Assembly: GCA_008828725.1 (NCBI GenBank)
Contig: MEHQ01000967.1
Span: 62,001 to 126,000 of the forward strand
Length of the DNA: 64,000 nucleotides
Direction: 5' to 3'
Source of the DNA: Saccharina japonica
Taxonomy: Eukaryota; Sar; Phaeophyceae; Laminariales; Laminariaceae
Position numbers and translations under genes: made by a program. Within the stretch, counting starts at the first letter, position 1, and each line of letters begins with the position of its first letter. This document shows, in pieces, positions 20,401-34,338 of the stretch. Under the pieces are notes generated by a model. It was given only the letters and a program-made list of their open reading frames with translations, did not search any database and was not told where the DNA came from.

Positions 20401-23400
20401 ACTAAAACAAACCTGCCTGGATTGCGGCCAACATCGCTACCTCCACTACCTGGTATCCCCTGTGGCCGCAGGTGCAGCAAGAATACCCTCCATTTATCTA
20501 TTATGAATCCCTTTAGGGTTTAGTTCATGTTTTGGCTCAGAAATACCTGCTCGACACGGGTTCGCCTCAGCCGTTCATCACCGCTGCCGCGGTGGATCAA
20601 CTGAAGACTTCCCGTTCCGCCTCGGACGCATGCATACGACACGCCCCTCCTCGTTCATGGGGTGGATTTGGCCCTTCGGCTCCCCTCACCACCTCCGCCT
20701 CCATCCGCTTAAGCATACCGTTTACGCACGCGGACTCCACCACTACAACCCCTACGGCCGCCCTTGCAGTGTGGGCTTGCATCGTTCCTGCAGGAACCAT
20801 GCAACACCCCGTCCTCCTCGGGCGAGACAGCTGGATGCGCTTTGAGCAACGCTCGTACACCACACTTCCCCACCACCCCCCCAGCCAATCCGCGGCGAAC
20901 TTGGCCTACACCACCACGACCATAACGGGGCATCTGCCTTCATCCCCGACAACCGTTCTACCGACGACGTCTACCACCTCCGGTTCTCCGGACCCAACAC
21001 CATCTCGCTGTCGTCGACACCAACACTTGTCGAGGTCAACCTGGTGCGTCAGTCAGGCGCCCCAGCGTTCACCGGGAATTACATGGTGAACATGCTCCCC
21101 CGCGAGGATCCTCTTTCCGATACGGCAATACTCTTCTCCGACGGGTATCAGACCATCCCACTCTCAGGGTCAACCGACCTTGAGCCAGGTGACCTCCTTG
21201 GCACCTCCCCTTCCCCGCTGGTACAAGTGCCCTTGATCAGCCTCCGGCACCTTCCCTTGGACCCCGACGTCCCAAACGTACACGCCCTCCACGACAACAT
21301 CCCTGTGGCCAACGAGGACTTGCCGCCAACCGGCCCACCACCGACACCGAAATACTCGAGCCCACAACTCCTCGCACGCCTCGACACCGACCAACGATTC
21401 AGCTTCCTGCGCCTCTGAAACCGTCTGCCGTTGCACCTACGCGACGTCATGTTCGACCTTCACGGTTCTGGATGGTCGCCATCGGTGATTGACGACCTGG
21501 GAGACGTCCTCTGCGAGTTTCAGGACGCCTTATCTACGTCCAAGACCGACTTCGGCTCCTGTTCCCTTATCCCCTTCAAGATTTCCGTGCCCCCGGACAG
21601 CGCTCCGGTTACCTCCCGCCCATACCGGATCAACCCCATCCTCGCCAAAACGGCGGATGCCGTCCTCGACCAGTACCTGGCCGCCGGCCTGATTCAGCAC
21701 TCGACGTCCCCAAACTCCAGCCCGATGGTCACTATTCACCAGAAGGATGGCGGCGTCCGTATCACCATAAACTATAAGAAGCTGAACGCCATCAGCTCCC
21801 TCGGACAGCTCTCCACCCCCCACGTCGACGAGGTCCTGGACTCCTTAGGCAAAGGCCGTATATTTTCCCTGTTCGACCTGGTCTCCTCCTTCCACCAGGT
21901 CACCATCGACAAGGACACTATCCCCCTGACAGCGTTCTGCACCCCCAACCGGCTGTTCGAATGGCTTGTTGTGCCGCAAGGCAGCAGCGCCCCACCCGGC
22001 TGGTTCGTGAAGGTCATCAACGAGGTCATCAAAGGCCTGGAACGCGTCGCCGCATACCTCGACGACATCATCGTCTTCAACCCCACCCCTTCCGACCACA
22101 CCACCAACATCCGAGCACTTTTCGCGCGCCTGCGGAAGCACAACCTTAAACTTTCCCCTGCCAAGGCCAAATTTGGCGCCACCACCGCCGATTTTCTGGG
22201 CCACACAATCACGGCCGGTGGCTTTAGCCCCAATTCCGCCAAGGTAGCCGCTCTCACCAAGATGCCCATACCGCAAAAGAAGAAGCAAGTGCGCTCACTG
22301 CTTGGAGGCATCAACTACTACGGCAAGTTCCTCCCCAACCTTTCGCGGCGCCTTCGCCCCATTAAAGCCTTGCTGAAACAGGGCGCCGCCTTCGACTTCA
22401 CCTCCGCCATGGAGACCACCGTTCGCGACATCCTTCGCAACCTCACCAAACCACCGATTCTGGTCTACCCAGACTGGCATGCTGTCGCCGACAACTCCCG
22501 CCCCTTCCGGTTATACTGCGACGCCAGCCTCGACGGCTTCGGCGCCACGCTGGAGCAAGAGCACCCCGACGGCTCCGTCCGTCCTATCATCTTCATCAGC
22601 CTCGCGACCCTTGACTCCGAACGTTCGTGGACGCCCCTCGATCTCGAGGCCGGAATAATTGTTTGGGCGATAAAAAGGCTGCGCGGCCACCTCTGGTCCA
22701 CGCAATTCCTATCTACTCGGACCACAAGGCGCTCGAGAACATCTCCAAGGTAGGCGAACACAACCCTCGCGTGCGGCGATGGATAGAGTTCCTCTCGGCG
22801 TACTCCTTCATCCTCAAGTACCGCGAAGGCACCAGCAACGGCAATGCCGACTTCCTTTCCCGCCTTCTGCAACCAGCTACCGAATCCGACCGCACCGGAC
22901 CCAATCGCCTTACCGGTCCCGACACCATCGGCATCTACCTTATACACCCCTGCGGTTTCACGCCGTGCGAGCCACCCGCCCCGGGCATCGGCTTGGGTGG
23001 GCTAGTACCCCCCCCTTCCCACCCTATCCCAACCATCCAGCCCCTCCCCTTCGCCACCGACGACTTCACCGATTTCCGTCTCCTGGGACCACGACTGGAA
23101 CGCCCCGGCTCCTCACCGCCCCCAAGCACCTTCATCGGGCCTGTCTCGGCCCATCACACCGCCGACGGACCGCCTCCGTGCCCCGAGAAAGCCGCCGTGG
23201 ACACCGGCGCTCCTCCAGGCTCGGCTTCCAGGCCACCCGTCGTCTCCCCACCGTCCACCATTGGCGCCACGATCCCAGCTCCTCCGGACCTCATCTCTTC
23301 TCGGACATGTCATCGCGCTGCCGCTGCCACGGGAACCCCCCGAGCCACCATCGACTATGGCTTCGGCCGCTGACCACAACCAACCGCTTCCAACACACCT

Positions 23401-25845
23401 GCACCTACCCACCGCACGACAGCGTTTCCAGCCAAGGCTCGGCCGAGGCCCCTTCAACCGACACCACCTTCAGCCACAGCCCCCGCGCAACCTGCGCCAC
23501 CGACGCCTCCGACACCTACCCAAACACGGCCGGCGCTTTCGACCAACCCTTCCCTGCCGACCCCATCGTCGCCGGTTCCGCTCTCGGAGCCGGACGTCAC
23601 ACCCGACGATTACCCCCACCTACTCACCCGCATCGAGCACCGCACCTTCAGCGACTGGGCACGAGAACAACGTGCTGAGCCCCTATGATCTGCCGTCATC
23701 CGTTTCCTATCACTGGGATCCCCTTCCCCGCCACCACCCGACCTTCTGAAATTAATCCCCTCGGCTCGGCGTCCACAACTTTCCGACGTTCTCGCCCTTG
23801 CCGCCAAAAGTGCCCTCCACCGCACCGACGACAACACCGCCCTCCTGGTACAACGACCGCCCAACCCCCCTCCAGGCCCCTCGCGCACTTACGTTCCGAT
23901 GCTGATGCGCCCCTGGGTACTACAGACATGCCACGCCACTACTTACCTACACTTGGGGGTTACACGAACGGTCCGCAAGATGGCACGTTTCTTCTGGTGG
24001 GTCGGAATGGACGTTTTCGCCCACTGGTGGATACGCCGCTGCCTCATGTGCCAGGCCCGCAAGACATCCTGCCAAACTATCCGGTGACCCATTCTCTCCT
24101 TCTCTTTACCTAACAGCCCTGGAATTTCCGTCAGCGTCGATTACTTCGGCCCCTTGCCCCTCACCCCACGCGGAAACGCCCACATTCTACTCTTCACCGA
24201 CCGTTTCAGCCCCCGCGCCGACATGTTCGCCGTCTCAGCAGCTCAGTTCACGGCCGCCGGCACCGCCGACATCTTCGTCGACAAGTACATCACTCTTTGG
24301 GGGTGCCCAGTAACACTCCTCTTGGACAACGGCCTACACTTTACATCGAAGCTCGCTCGCGCCGTCTACGATCGCCTTGGCGTCAACAAGGTTAACACCA
24401 GCGCCTACCACCCCTGCACCAACGGCGGCGTCGAGCCCGTCAACCACGTCCTGACCCAGATGCTCTCCATGGTCGGTAGCGAAAACCAAACCGACTGGGA
24501 CCTACTGCTGCCGCACGTCTCTTCGGCCTACAACAACTCCGTGAACGCCGCCACCGGGCTTGCGCCCAACGAAGTCCACATCGGCTGCCTTCCCCGCCTC
24601 CCGCTCTCCATCTTCGAACCCGACAACGTCGGCGGTTACCAGAGCCTGGAGCGCGACCACCTCACCTACATCAACCTCGCCACCGAACGACAACAACGCG
24701 CCTACTCCCTCGTCCGCGAGCTCTACCACATCACCACCTCGCGCCTACAGCGCCAGAACGCCCCCATCATGGCCGCCCTCTCAGCCTCCCCTCCTTTCAC
24801 CGTAGGCGGCTGGGCCTGGGTCTACAACTCCGCCTCCACCATCCACCAGGGCGCCAAAAAGGACCCCGACGCACCGGTGCTGAAGACGAAGCTCGCCCTC
24901 AACTGGAACGGGCCCTTTAAGATCCTCGCCGTGGGCCCGGCGCCCGCCTCGGACACCCCCGACAACCGCCTCCTACACGACAAACTACTCTCTCTCGACC
25001 TACCTTCCGACTTTGCTGGACGGGGCTCCAAGCCCCGCGTCTCCGTAAAACGATGCAAGCCTTGCCGGAGCCCCAACGACACCACCGACCTCTCCAAGTA
25101 CCTGCCTGCGGACCTCACCACCTACGTACTCACCGCCTCCGCCGCCAAGTCTCCACCCTACCACGACACGGCCGACGACGTCACATCGCCATCGGAGCGC
25201 CTCGAGGTCGAGCGGATCACCGGCCATCAACTCGTACGCGGTCGCGGCGGGGTTATCGCCGTCTTGTACGAGACCCATTGGGCCGGACTTCTTAGCCCCT
25301 CTTGTGAACGGGAGCTCGACCTTCAATATTTCAGGCGCCACATTCTCATTTACTGGTCAGGAACCCCGTCACAGCGCCGACAAGCCAACCGCCTTTACCG
25401 ACAAATGCGCATAGGCGCCGCACACCGGGAACTTTCTCGGTCACAAGGCCAAATATTTCTCGCCCCCGGCTACTCCCTGGTCTCCAGCGACCTCTGTCTC
25501 CGCAACTTCAGTTCGACCACTCTTCCCTCTGGAGCACACGTTTGGTACAAGGCGCGCGACGGCCTCTGGTGGCTTGGAAAAATTGCCCACCGCGCGCCCT
25601 TGGACACCTCTTCGGGCAGCCCGCCGGACCCTTTCCCGGATGGTTCCTACATAATCCGTTTCCTGGACGACCCCGGTCCCATCAAGATCGACCTCCAGCA
25701 CGCCCGCTACACTACTGCACGGAACGCCATCTCTGGATCGTGGTGCTTACAACGCCATGGGACTGGAAGCATAGCCCGTGGGCTACTGCGGAGCACAGAC
25801 ACGCCCCGTGGAACCCCCATCGCTTCCGCCCCCCCCCCTAGTTAG
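20400..25845 (+). mobile_element. Ty3/Gypsy retrotransposon fossil with chromodomain, 5'-truncated
   Basis: The parts in order are: a cysteine-pair patch near 20410; an aspartic protease (LLDTGS near 20550); reverse transcriptase (about 21590-22290, YLDDIIVF active-site box); RNase H (about 22500-22850, YCDAS); an integrase zinc finger (about 23890-24080); an integrase core (about 24130-24640, HPCTNGGVEPVN region); a chromodomain-like segment (about 25190-25370); and a second small-barrel segment (about 25535-25700, VWYKARDGLWWLGKI). Long stretches remain open, so it is not very old, but it is broken, with roughly four or five breaks, and gag and the 5' LTR are missing. The DNA is strongly C-rich at third positions, unlike its neighbours. 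Confidence 0.9.
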
Positions 25846-27990
25846 CCTTCAGTTACCTTCGCGTTCTTGGTTCGGGATAGTTTTACTTGCGTAGTATAGC
25901 ATAGTTCTTTTAGAAGTAGCGTACACTAAATCTTCTGGGATAGGCTTCAATCGGCGACAGTAATTAGTTCTTCCGGGTTATCTCAAACTTAGGCGTGTTC
26001 CGCCAGTGATACCCCCGCATTTCGGCTTGTTTTTTTTTCTTTGGTAGCACCTACTTTCTTTTCTAGCACCCATCACGGCCCTCACCTGCCCCAGCAAGTA
26101 ACGGCAGATAACCCGTGATGGAATAGCGTTTCTAGTGTGCTGGGTTTCTGCTTTGGAATCCTTCACCATCGCTAACGCCCGCCCACTATGGCTCGAGGCC
26201 ACCGAACCGCGGTGACCTTGTGCTTGTAGATACATTCAGGGCGTCATTTTAGTTATTTTCTGAGTTACTACTGTTGGATTCTCTGTTCTATCCCATTTCC
26301 GGTCTCGCAGGTCCCCATCTTCATAATATCTCTGGACCATGGCGACACCGGTTTTCTGGATTTTGGTTTTCGTGTATTTTCTCTCCACTACCCTCGTAAC
26401 ATCTCCGTTGCCTTGGCCCCCTATCCAGGTCACCAGACCACCACATTACCGTACCCACGGTTGGTGCGTCCGTTCCACAGTAAGTGGACCGCAATGGACT
26501 TTAATGTTTGTGGTATCTTTGATATTGTTTCCTCTACTGTGTCTTCGCATTTCCAACACCTATCAACGCGTTTCTTACCGCGACCGGTTCCGCGTCGAAC
26601 TAGTCGACTTACTGTTGGTCTACACATCCGAGTATTTTTTCTGGCGATCTTTAGTGCATTGGCTCTGGTTGGCTTACCCCGCTGTGTTTACTAGCGTTGG
26701 TCGCCTAATACTTGGCCGTTTCATAGTGACACACTGTTCACTCCCCTCTTAGGACCTGTCAGCCCCTCGGTTATTATTCTAGGAATTTATTTTCACGGTA
26801 GTCTTGCCGTACCCTCTTCGCCTTATGCATCATATTTTTATTTCGGGTTCGTCTTCTGTATCATGCTTGTCTTTCGGGTCGTTTCGACCATAGCGAGTAG
26901 TCATCACTCCGATACCCCTCTGGACTGTGTTTAGTGTTCCCTGCTAAGTAGCCTCCATCGTTTCCACCAGGATTCGATGATCAGCCCCGCACTCGTTTCT
27001 CTCCCGGGCCCTTCACAACCCCTGGACATATGAGCCCCCGCACACACGGCTGTACCCTGAGTCCCGCTTTTTACTTCTTTAGCTTTGTTTCGAGTTTGTT
27101 TTTTGTGTCTGCTTTGTCTTGATTTCGACCCCTGCCGTTCCTGTTTTGGTCATGACCCTTCCCTCAGCGGTCGCCTCTGTCGATGACCCTATCCGTGATG
27201 CTTAGGCCTCACTACGAAGTGTGGGGAAATCTATAGCCTCATTTTGTTGTTTCGACTAGTCGCTTCTTCGACCCCCCTCTCTCGGTATTTTGGGATGAAT
27301 TATGTTATCATCCATTGACCGTCGTGTGGTCTGCATATACGACTCTTCAGGGTGGGCTAATGTGATGTGGGGCCTTAGGACTATATAATGGTTGAGAGAT
27401 AATACTATAGGTAAAGAGCCTCTTGGCACCACAAATATGATTCCTGTGTTCCCCTTGGTAGGCCAGATAGACAATAGCATGTAGGCTTCGTAAGCCTATA
27501 AGAATGTTCTGAGCCATCAGAGCATTCTATAATGTCGGAAATCTCGTAGACTTACCCTTTTAGGAATTACGTGAGTACATACCGGTAGGAATGTTCTGAG
27601 CTACAGAACATTCCCAAAAGCGTTAAACCCGTAGATTTGAAGTACCACATCTATCCGATTAACGGACTTCTAGCGGGGAAAGTATTTGTAACAGCCCTAC
27701 TAGCTGGCCATTAGAGAAAATAGCCCGAGAGCCTGCGCTAGCAGGCTCTCGCATCCCCCCTCTCGCTCACTCTCCATCTTCCCCTTCTCCCTCTTCTTCT
27801 GGTTCCATCTACTGTATCTTCTGGCTTTTTAATAATAATATAAAAAAGAGGTCTCCTGTCTCCTATATCGAAGAGAAGCTTGCTTCCAAGCTTAGCAATG
27901 TTCCTGCTTCCCTTCCATCTTATATCTCGGCACGTTCATGACAACAGTCTACTGTGTCTATGATTATTTTTGGGTGTGGTCTTTTAATAA
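25846..27990 (+). mobile_element. 3' non-coding region and possible 3' LTR of the Ty3 element
   Basis: Beyond the polyprotein region there is no recognisable domain; a hydrophobic 137-codon frame (26339-26752) is of unknown meaning. From about 27217 (TGTGGGGAAATC) to about 27945 the sequence has LTR-like traits: TG start, hairpin GAGAGCCTGCGCTAGCAGGC, T/C-rich tract, an AATAATAATATAAAAAA poly(A)-like signal, and CA near the end. No 5' partner exists in the window, so the LTR call is tentative. Confidence 0.35.
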
Positions 27991-27999
27991 GAATCGTCC

Positions 28000-28930
28000 A
28001 ACGAAAAGATTTCGATTGAAATATATTCATTGGAATTATCCGGGCAATTAATTTGAATGCTATCTACTAATGGGAATTGTCCAGACAATTGATTTTGGGT
28101 GCTGTCAATTAATTGGAATTGCCTGGGCAGTTCTTTGGACCATTCGTATTACAATAGTCTATTGCGGCTACAATTGATTTCGGATGCTATCTATTAATTG
28201 GATTTGCCCAACCAAATGATTCCGATTGAAGTATACCAATTGCAATTGTCCGGGCAGCTGCTTTTGGGTGCTGTCTACTAATTCTAATTGTGCTTACAAT
28301 TGATTTCCGGTGCTTTCTGTTAATTGGAATTGCCGAGACAATTGATTTAGAAGGATGTCAATTAAATGCAATTGTCCAACTAAATGATTCCGAGTGATTT
28401 TTATGAATTGTAATTGCCCAGTCAAATTATTTCGAGTGATATCTATTAGTTGGGATTGTCCAGACATTTTTTTTCGAGTGCTGTCTATCAATTGAAATTG
28501 TCCACCCAAATGATTTTTAGTACGGTCAATTAATTGGAATTGTCGAGGTCAGAAACAAAACGATCGAACACTAACAATCGGAAGATCAGCACAAACCCTA
28601 TTGAACCAACCAAAACAAATAATTTGGAAGGTCAGGACAGAAACCTATTGACCAAACCACTCCTATTGGTAGACAAGACCTTCAACTAGTTGTTGAAACA
28701 ATTTCAATTGGAAGGCCAGGGCAAAAACCTATTGGTCCAACCATTCCTAACAATAGACAAGTATAAAAATAATTTATTGAAACACTTACAATTGGAAGGT
28801 CAGAGCAGAAACTGTTTGATTGAACCATTCCAATTTGTAGACAAGACCAGAAAATAATTGCTAAAACGATATACGGTATATCGGAAGGGCAGGACACAAA
28901 CCTATTAGCCGGACCATTCCTATTAATAGA
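28000..28930. repeat. Two degenerate minisatellite blocks
   Basis: Block 1 (about 28000-28555) repeats a ~55-60 bp AT-rich unit with AATTGGAATTG, CCNGNCAATTG and GTGCTGTCNATTAATT parts. Block 2 (about 28570-28930) repeats a ~100-bp unit with AATTGGAAGGTCAGG, AACCTATTG, ACCATTCCTA and TAGACAAGA parts. They may be inverted relatives. Confidence 0.65.
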
Positions 28931-31185
28931 TGCCCCACGAAAGCAATATCTGGACCAATTCCATTTAAATGGACTTCCGGAAGATTTACGGTATGTTGAT
29001 GTAGGTACTACTATGCTATAGCAGCAGTAACCAGTAGCCTACTGAGTCGCTGATCGGGAACAATGTCGTACTGTAGTAGCAGGTATAATAGTAGGTGTAT
29101 GTACCGGCCTATATATCTAACTCAGTAGCATGGAGTGCTATTGAAGTAAGGATGCACTCAGTTATGTACGTACGAAAGTACTTGGTATCAGTACAGCCAT
29201 GGATATGCGGCGAAATACGAATACGAACAATCTAAGAAAATACGCGGGACATCTAGAACCTGTTCGACACTGAACGCCTGGAATCGTGGCGTTCTTGCGA
29301 ACAGTACGTAGTACGTGGAACGGTCACGATCAAGCATCCGAGGAACGTTGCTGTGGGTCGGTCAGTACAACCACCCGATATAGTACATCTAGCCGTAGAG
29401 CCGAGCGTGTCGAGGCTGCTTGCGCCCCCCAAACTCACACACAACCAATCTTCTCAGCTATGTCTGATCGTTTCTGTCCTATTTCACCTTGGCCCAGAGA
29501 GCGCCACTTTTTCAACGTCATACGTTTCTTCTGAGATAAGCTAACGAGCGCGCCTAACGGCGGCTCGCGCCAAGCCTCTGGACTAGCACGTCCACCACAA
29601 TGCCACAAGCGGACACCGTCCCCCAACAGGTATTCGAGCCTTGGTGTGTTTGGCGCTTCGCGTAGAGCTGCGGTTCATCGGGTACGTCCAGTAAAAGGAC
29701 TGCGCCTGAGGTCCGAGCTGCTACGTACTCGTACATACAGCAGAAACCAGGTCGTCCTGCTGTGAGTTTCTCCGCAGAGCTTCGTTGAGTATCGTCGTCT
29801 ACGAGGAGTTGCTGCTACGAAGAACAATGTTTACCCCCTGGAAGAGCTGTCAAGATAATCTTCACCTGGAGCTGATGCTGTGCTGCTGCTGTGCTGCTGC
29901 AACGTACTCGTAGTTCTATAGGGACCAACCTGCTGCAATCTTCTCAGGATCGTCGTACTACGATTACAGCGCCGGTGGACTGTTCTGCTGCACAAGACAT
30001 AGCGTTCGAGTTTCGAGTTCGAGGACTGCGAAAATGATATCCAACGTCACCGCCAACGTCAGCAGTAACATCCTGGACGCCAAGAGAGGGTTTGTTGTGA
30101 GGGAAGGCGAGTCTAGGCGACCGAGGATACGGGAAATGCGGGAGGATAATATCGTACAATAGCGGCGTTGCCGTGCCTATCAAGAACAAGAATAAGCGGC
30201 GAAATTCACGACGAGGAGCGAGTCGATCATCAAGTTCGACGACGACTGGACGGCGGTCTCCGGTCTAAGAGGGCATGAATCCCCGGAGCAAGGAGGATCA
30301 CTTATTGGGATCGCTGGAGCAATATCATCATTGCCTGGGATCGCCATCATCATCATCATCATCATCATCACCATATCTTGGTGTGGACCGCTGGAGATTC
30401 GTGTCGCCCAGGGTCGTTCATCGTCGGATTGAAGAAGCGCCGTCGTCGGAATCGCGGCATAATTGCAGTGGGATTGTCGGAGAAACGTCCTGTTGATACA
30501 ACCTCAGGCGCCTGACGGGTCCTTGCGCAGGCAGACGAGCTCCAGGTGCTGTTATTCTCCAGCTGTAGACATAAACCACATATAGATAACATAACAATTA
30601 CGTCGACTGGGGTCGGTCGTTAGATACGAGTGGACCGTAATACACCTCTTTTCTTCGTGACGAACGGCCCAACGTTCGATAGACAGCTCGTCGAACTACT
30701 GCTTGCTTTCTACTCTTTGCTGGCAGCAGCACGACTGCTGTACGAGTAGTCTGTCCGTACTTTAGATTGTCAGCAACAACGCAAGGCAGAGCATGGCCGG
30801 CATTTGGACAGCAGCAGTTTCGTCGCCTACTGCGTTGCTGAAGACATCGTCATACAGGTAATCGGATACATCAGCAGCACACAATCAACTGCTACGATAT
30901 CGCATGCCTACGTAATGTGGCTGCTGGTGCGGGAGCTACATGCAGCAGCAGCAGGAGGAACGGGCGCCAGTAGTGGACGCTTTGGTGGGCAACCACCATA
31001 ACCACGTAGTTGCTCGACTGCCGGCATGTATATACAGCACCAGGGAGAGATACCAGAATGCAGACGATCAGGTAGAAGAGCTCATGGTGTACTGTTATAC
31101 AACCGGCATTTTGTGGGTGTAGAGAGAGTGATGATCATACAGACTATCAGGCAGAGCTCATGATATATGTATAGTTATGTTTGTG
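28931..31185. other. No gene recognised
   Basis: The region contains only short frames. A (CAT)n run is at 30341-30370. CTG/CAG-rich and gtacgtac-rich DNA resembles the intronic DNA seen elsewhere in the window. Confidence 0.4.
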
Positions 31186-31189
31186 AAAT

Positions 31190-31565
31190 TTTCGCACTTT
31201 TCGCAACTTTTCTCTCCGCGCGAGCGCTTTTCGGCAAAACGCTAAGTACACCGACACAGGAGGCCCGGCCGGACACATTGGTCGAGGTTTGGGCTCGATC
31301 CGAGCTCTGTGGCCCGCGTGGCGGGCGCTCGAAGTTTTTTTTCCCGCGGGAGTGGATAAGCCGATTTCCCTGGTTTTCTGCATGAGGCCTTTTTTTGTAC
31401 GTACGTACGTGCCAGTAAATAATAATAATGTTCTTCTTTTCGTTTTTTTGCCCTTTCGCGAGCTCGTCATGAGCACAGGATAGCCCAGACATTTGTACCA
31501 GCAGTGCCAGTATACCCATTGGTATACCACAGGTAGACAACATCACATGCAGGGAGCACAACGTT
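31190..31565 (+). repeat. Dispersed repeat R3, copy 2
   Basis: Inverted copy of 15225-15575, with the same order of blocks and few differences in the central 200 bp. The two copies are 16 kb apart in opposite orientation. Frames through it on either strand are matched shadows in copy 1 and not evidence of a gene. Confidence 0.7.
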
Positions 31566-32789
31566 ACAAGTGCGCAGCATAAGCACCAGCAGGTAACGCC
31601 TTGCGTATGTGTGACACGCTCATGTGTTATGTACTGCTGTGGCCAGCTGTGATAATCGGAGCCTGCAGTCCGTACTATCTACATTTCTGTTCTGCTGCTG
31701 CTGGTGTGTGTGAAAGGTCCGAACTCACTCTGGCCGAAATGACAAGGACCAATTTGATTAAATTTTAGTATATAAACTGTTAGTATTTTCCCGATTTGTG
31801 TCATTTTTCTTCCCCTAATCTCACCGCAGGAATCCACGGTGAGAGACTTCAGACATCATCAAACACAACATGCAAATTTAGGAACACAACAACGTTACAA
31901 CACCGCCTATATATAGCATGAGCATCACAAGCAGCAGCGAACTACACCACGCGGCGTGTGGCAGGTCCACCATGTACTGCTGCTGTGGCTATCCATAGTT
32001 GCTTTATCAGAGGCTTGCATCCGTCAATCAGTCATCACCAAATTCCACCTTCTCTCGTCTCTGCTGCTGTGCTATCTATGATCTGTGATGTGTGTCGTAT
32101 GTACGGGATGTTGTGCATCTGTCGTGTGCCGTAAAAAATAATGATTGGTAATTTGGATCTTTTGTATTTTGGTCAAATGGCCTCGGTGCCCGATTTTGAC
32201 TCCGAAGGCATGAGTTCGATCCTCGGCGAGATATTTGTTTCCCCTTTTTTTCCCCCTTTTTTATCATGTACGTAGTACGTTCGCAGACACCACAGACAAC
32301 CGACAAAACACGAGCACTGCAGTGCTACAACCAGCTGGCTACACAATGCTATACACGCCTGCCGTCCGCCAGCACGGCAGGAAGCAAGATCAAACGATTT
32401 CGGTAGTGTGTCTGGGTTGTATTGCTGATGTGGGTCTCTATATATACTGGAGTTACTTTTTTTCATGGACCCTGTCATCTGTAGGGCAGAAGGTCTCTGC
32501 TGCAGTGTGGTACATGCATGCATGCTGCCACAGGTATAACAACACTACTGGTTGCTGCTACTACTGCTGCTGTGGCGATTTTCGTGAGCAGTCGAAAGCA
32601 CAGCAGATCTCTATCGACAGGGTAAGGCGCTGCGTATACATACCACTGGGTAATTTAATGAGAAAAAACAACCCTTGCCAACAATGAAGCAGCGCGATAT
32701 CTATCCATCTCGTTAGATCGTACTCCGAATTCCGAATAACTGGTTGTTAGTAGAGGTTAGCGGTGCACGCCGCACGTTCTAGCCCCGCA
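31566..32789. other. No gene recognised; one tRNA-like patch
   Basis: At 32170-32232 a TGGTCAAATGGCC...GAGTTCGATCCTCGGC stretch has a B-box match and spacing like a tRNA. The acceptor stem does not close, so it is at most a tRNA-derived SINE head. The rest is low-information DNA with CTG runs. Confidence 0.35.
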
Positions 32790-33530
32790 AACCAAAACCA
32801 AGGTATTTTCGACCCGATACAAATAGTAAGTGAGCTTCAATCCCCCACTGAAAACCTATAATTTTCGGCCCGCACACCACGTATAATAAAAGCCAAGTCA
32901 AGTTGGACCTCCCGAACAAAAACCAAGCCTATTTCGATCCCCGCACCAAGTCAATTTCGATCCCCGACACAAAATCAAGTTAATTTTGAACCTAACACTA
33001 AAATCAATCCAATTTCAATCCTAATTCTAAACCCAAGGCATGTTCGATGCCCCGACACTAATAAAACCAAGTGCTTTCCGGCCCTGACTAAAACAGTCAA
33101 CTTCCAGCCCGACACTAAAACCAAGTCATTTTCAACCCTGACACTCAAAACCAAATCAATTTCGACCCCCCGCGCAAAACTCAAGCCAATTACGATCCCC
33201 ACACAATAATCAGTCCCCCACACAAAACCCAAGTTTCTCCGACCCAACACGAAAATCAAGTCAATTTCGATCCCTAATTTAAAACCAAGTCAATTTCGAT
33301 GCCCTAACACTAAAACCAAGTCAGTTTCAACCACCCACACTCAAACTTAGTATTTTTTTTCCTGTATGTTTTATCCAAAAGTGCAGACTTGGTGCAGATG
33401 CTGTTCAACGTCGTACGTACTATGTGATACGCGCATGATAGTACCATATCGCATGCTGTAGTAGTAGGTTTTCAATCCGTTCTTGCGCCACTCCCCTAGG
33501 CACGTCCCGGAGGGGAACCTTGTACGTTGT
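32790..33530 (-). repeat. Minisatellite-bearing element, inverted copy
   Basis: Units such as AAACCAAGTCAATTTCGAT with CCCNACACTAA recur at ~30 bp from about 32800 to 33350. They are the inverse of the 13.3-14.1 kb units. The flank CTTGCGCCACTCCCCTAGGC followed by CCGGAGGGGAACCTTGTAC lies at 33482-33527, the exact inverse order of copy 1. Confidence 0.65.
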
Positions 33531-33574
33531 ACGTGAACACTGCTGCTGCTGCGTACCTTTTTTTTAGAACATGA

Positions 33575-33870
33575 AGTAGGCGTCCTTCCAACGCAGCCAC
33601 TACGAAGGTCTTGGTTTCAAATCATTGATCAACCACTACATACCACTACTCGCACGGCAATATGAATGCTCTCTACCAGCATGTCTCTACCGCCTCCCCA
33701 CTGCGGCGTGCTGCTACCCTGTCTGGTGTGTACTACCAGGTATGAGAATGGTGAAGGAAATGCGTAATCACATCCTCTACGTATTAACCATTCAACAGCA
33801 AGTAGGCGTCCTCCCACTGGCAGCCACTACCAAGGTCTTGGGTTCGATTCGGTGATCGGGCGGCCTCAGC
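33575..33870 (+). repeat. Direct repeat with tRNA-like B box
   Basis: A ~45-bp block, AGTAGGCGTCCT...GCAGCCACTAC.AAGGTCTTGG, occurs at about 33576 and again at about 33800. The second copy reads on into GGGTTCGATTCGG, a B-box match. It may be two heads of one degraded tRNA-derived SINE. Confidence 0.4.
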
Positions 33871-34338
33871 CGCAAACCCTTGTTGTTGTATGTATATTTA
33901 TTTCAGGTACACACTATAAGACCAAGTAAAACACAAATAATGCTTGCCGCCAGAACCCTCTGCGTCTAAATACCCCTGACCCTGCTCCAGACCCCACCCG
34001 GACCTGAACCCTCCAAACATAATCCGGACACCTCTAAGGGTATAGTTAGGCGCCGACAAGTGCGCCTGGTTATCACTACCCCTCAGAAACGGGCACGATG
34101 TGATTTTGGCCAATCTATCCCGTGATGGCTCGTGGGATGTGGTGTTTTGACTCGATTCCCTTATGTACCCGTTTTTGACTCAAACCGGCGTGAGTGTACC
34201 TGTTTTTGGTTATTGCCCTAAACAAAAGGAGCGCCAGCACCCAGTGATAAATCACAATCACTGGGAAAAGTCACTGGGAAAAGTCACTGACTAGGAAAAG
34301 TCACTGGGAATACTCAAGCTGGAAAGCCTGCAAGCCAG

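Noticed and set aside
22779-23749. 299- and 162-codon plus frames and minus frames in the Ty3 region
   Set aside because: H/P/R-rich shadows of the C-rich retroelement DNA in other frames.
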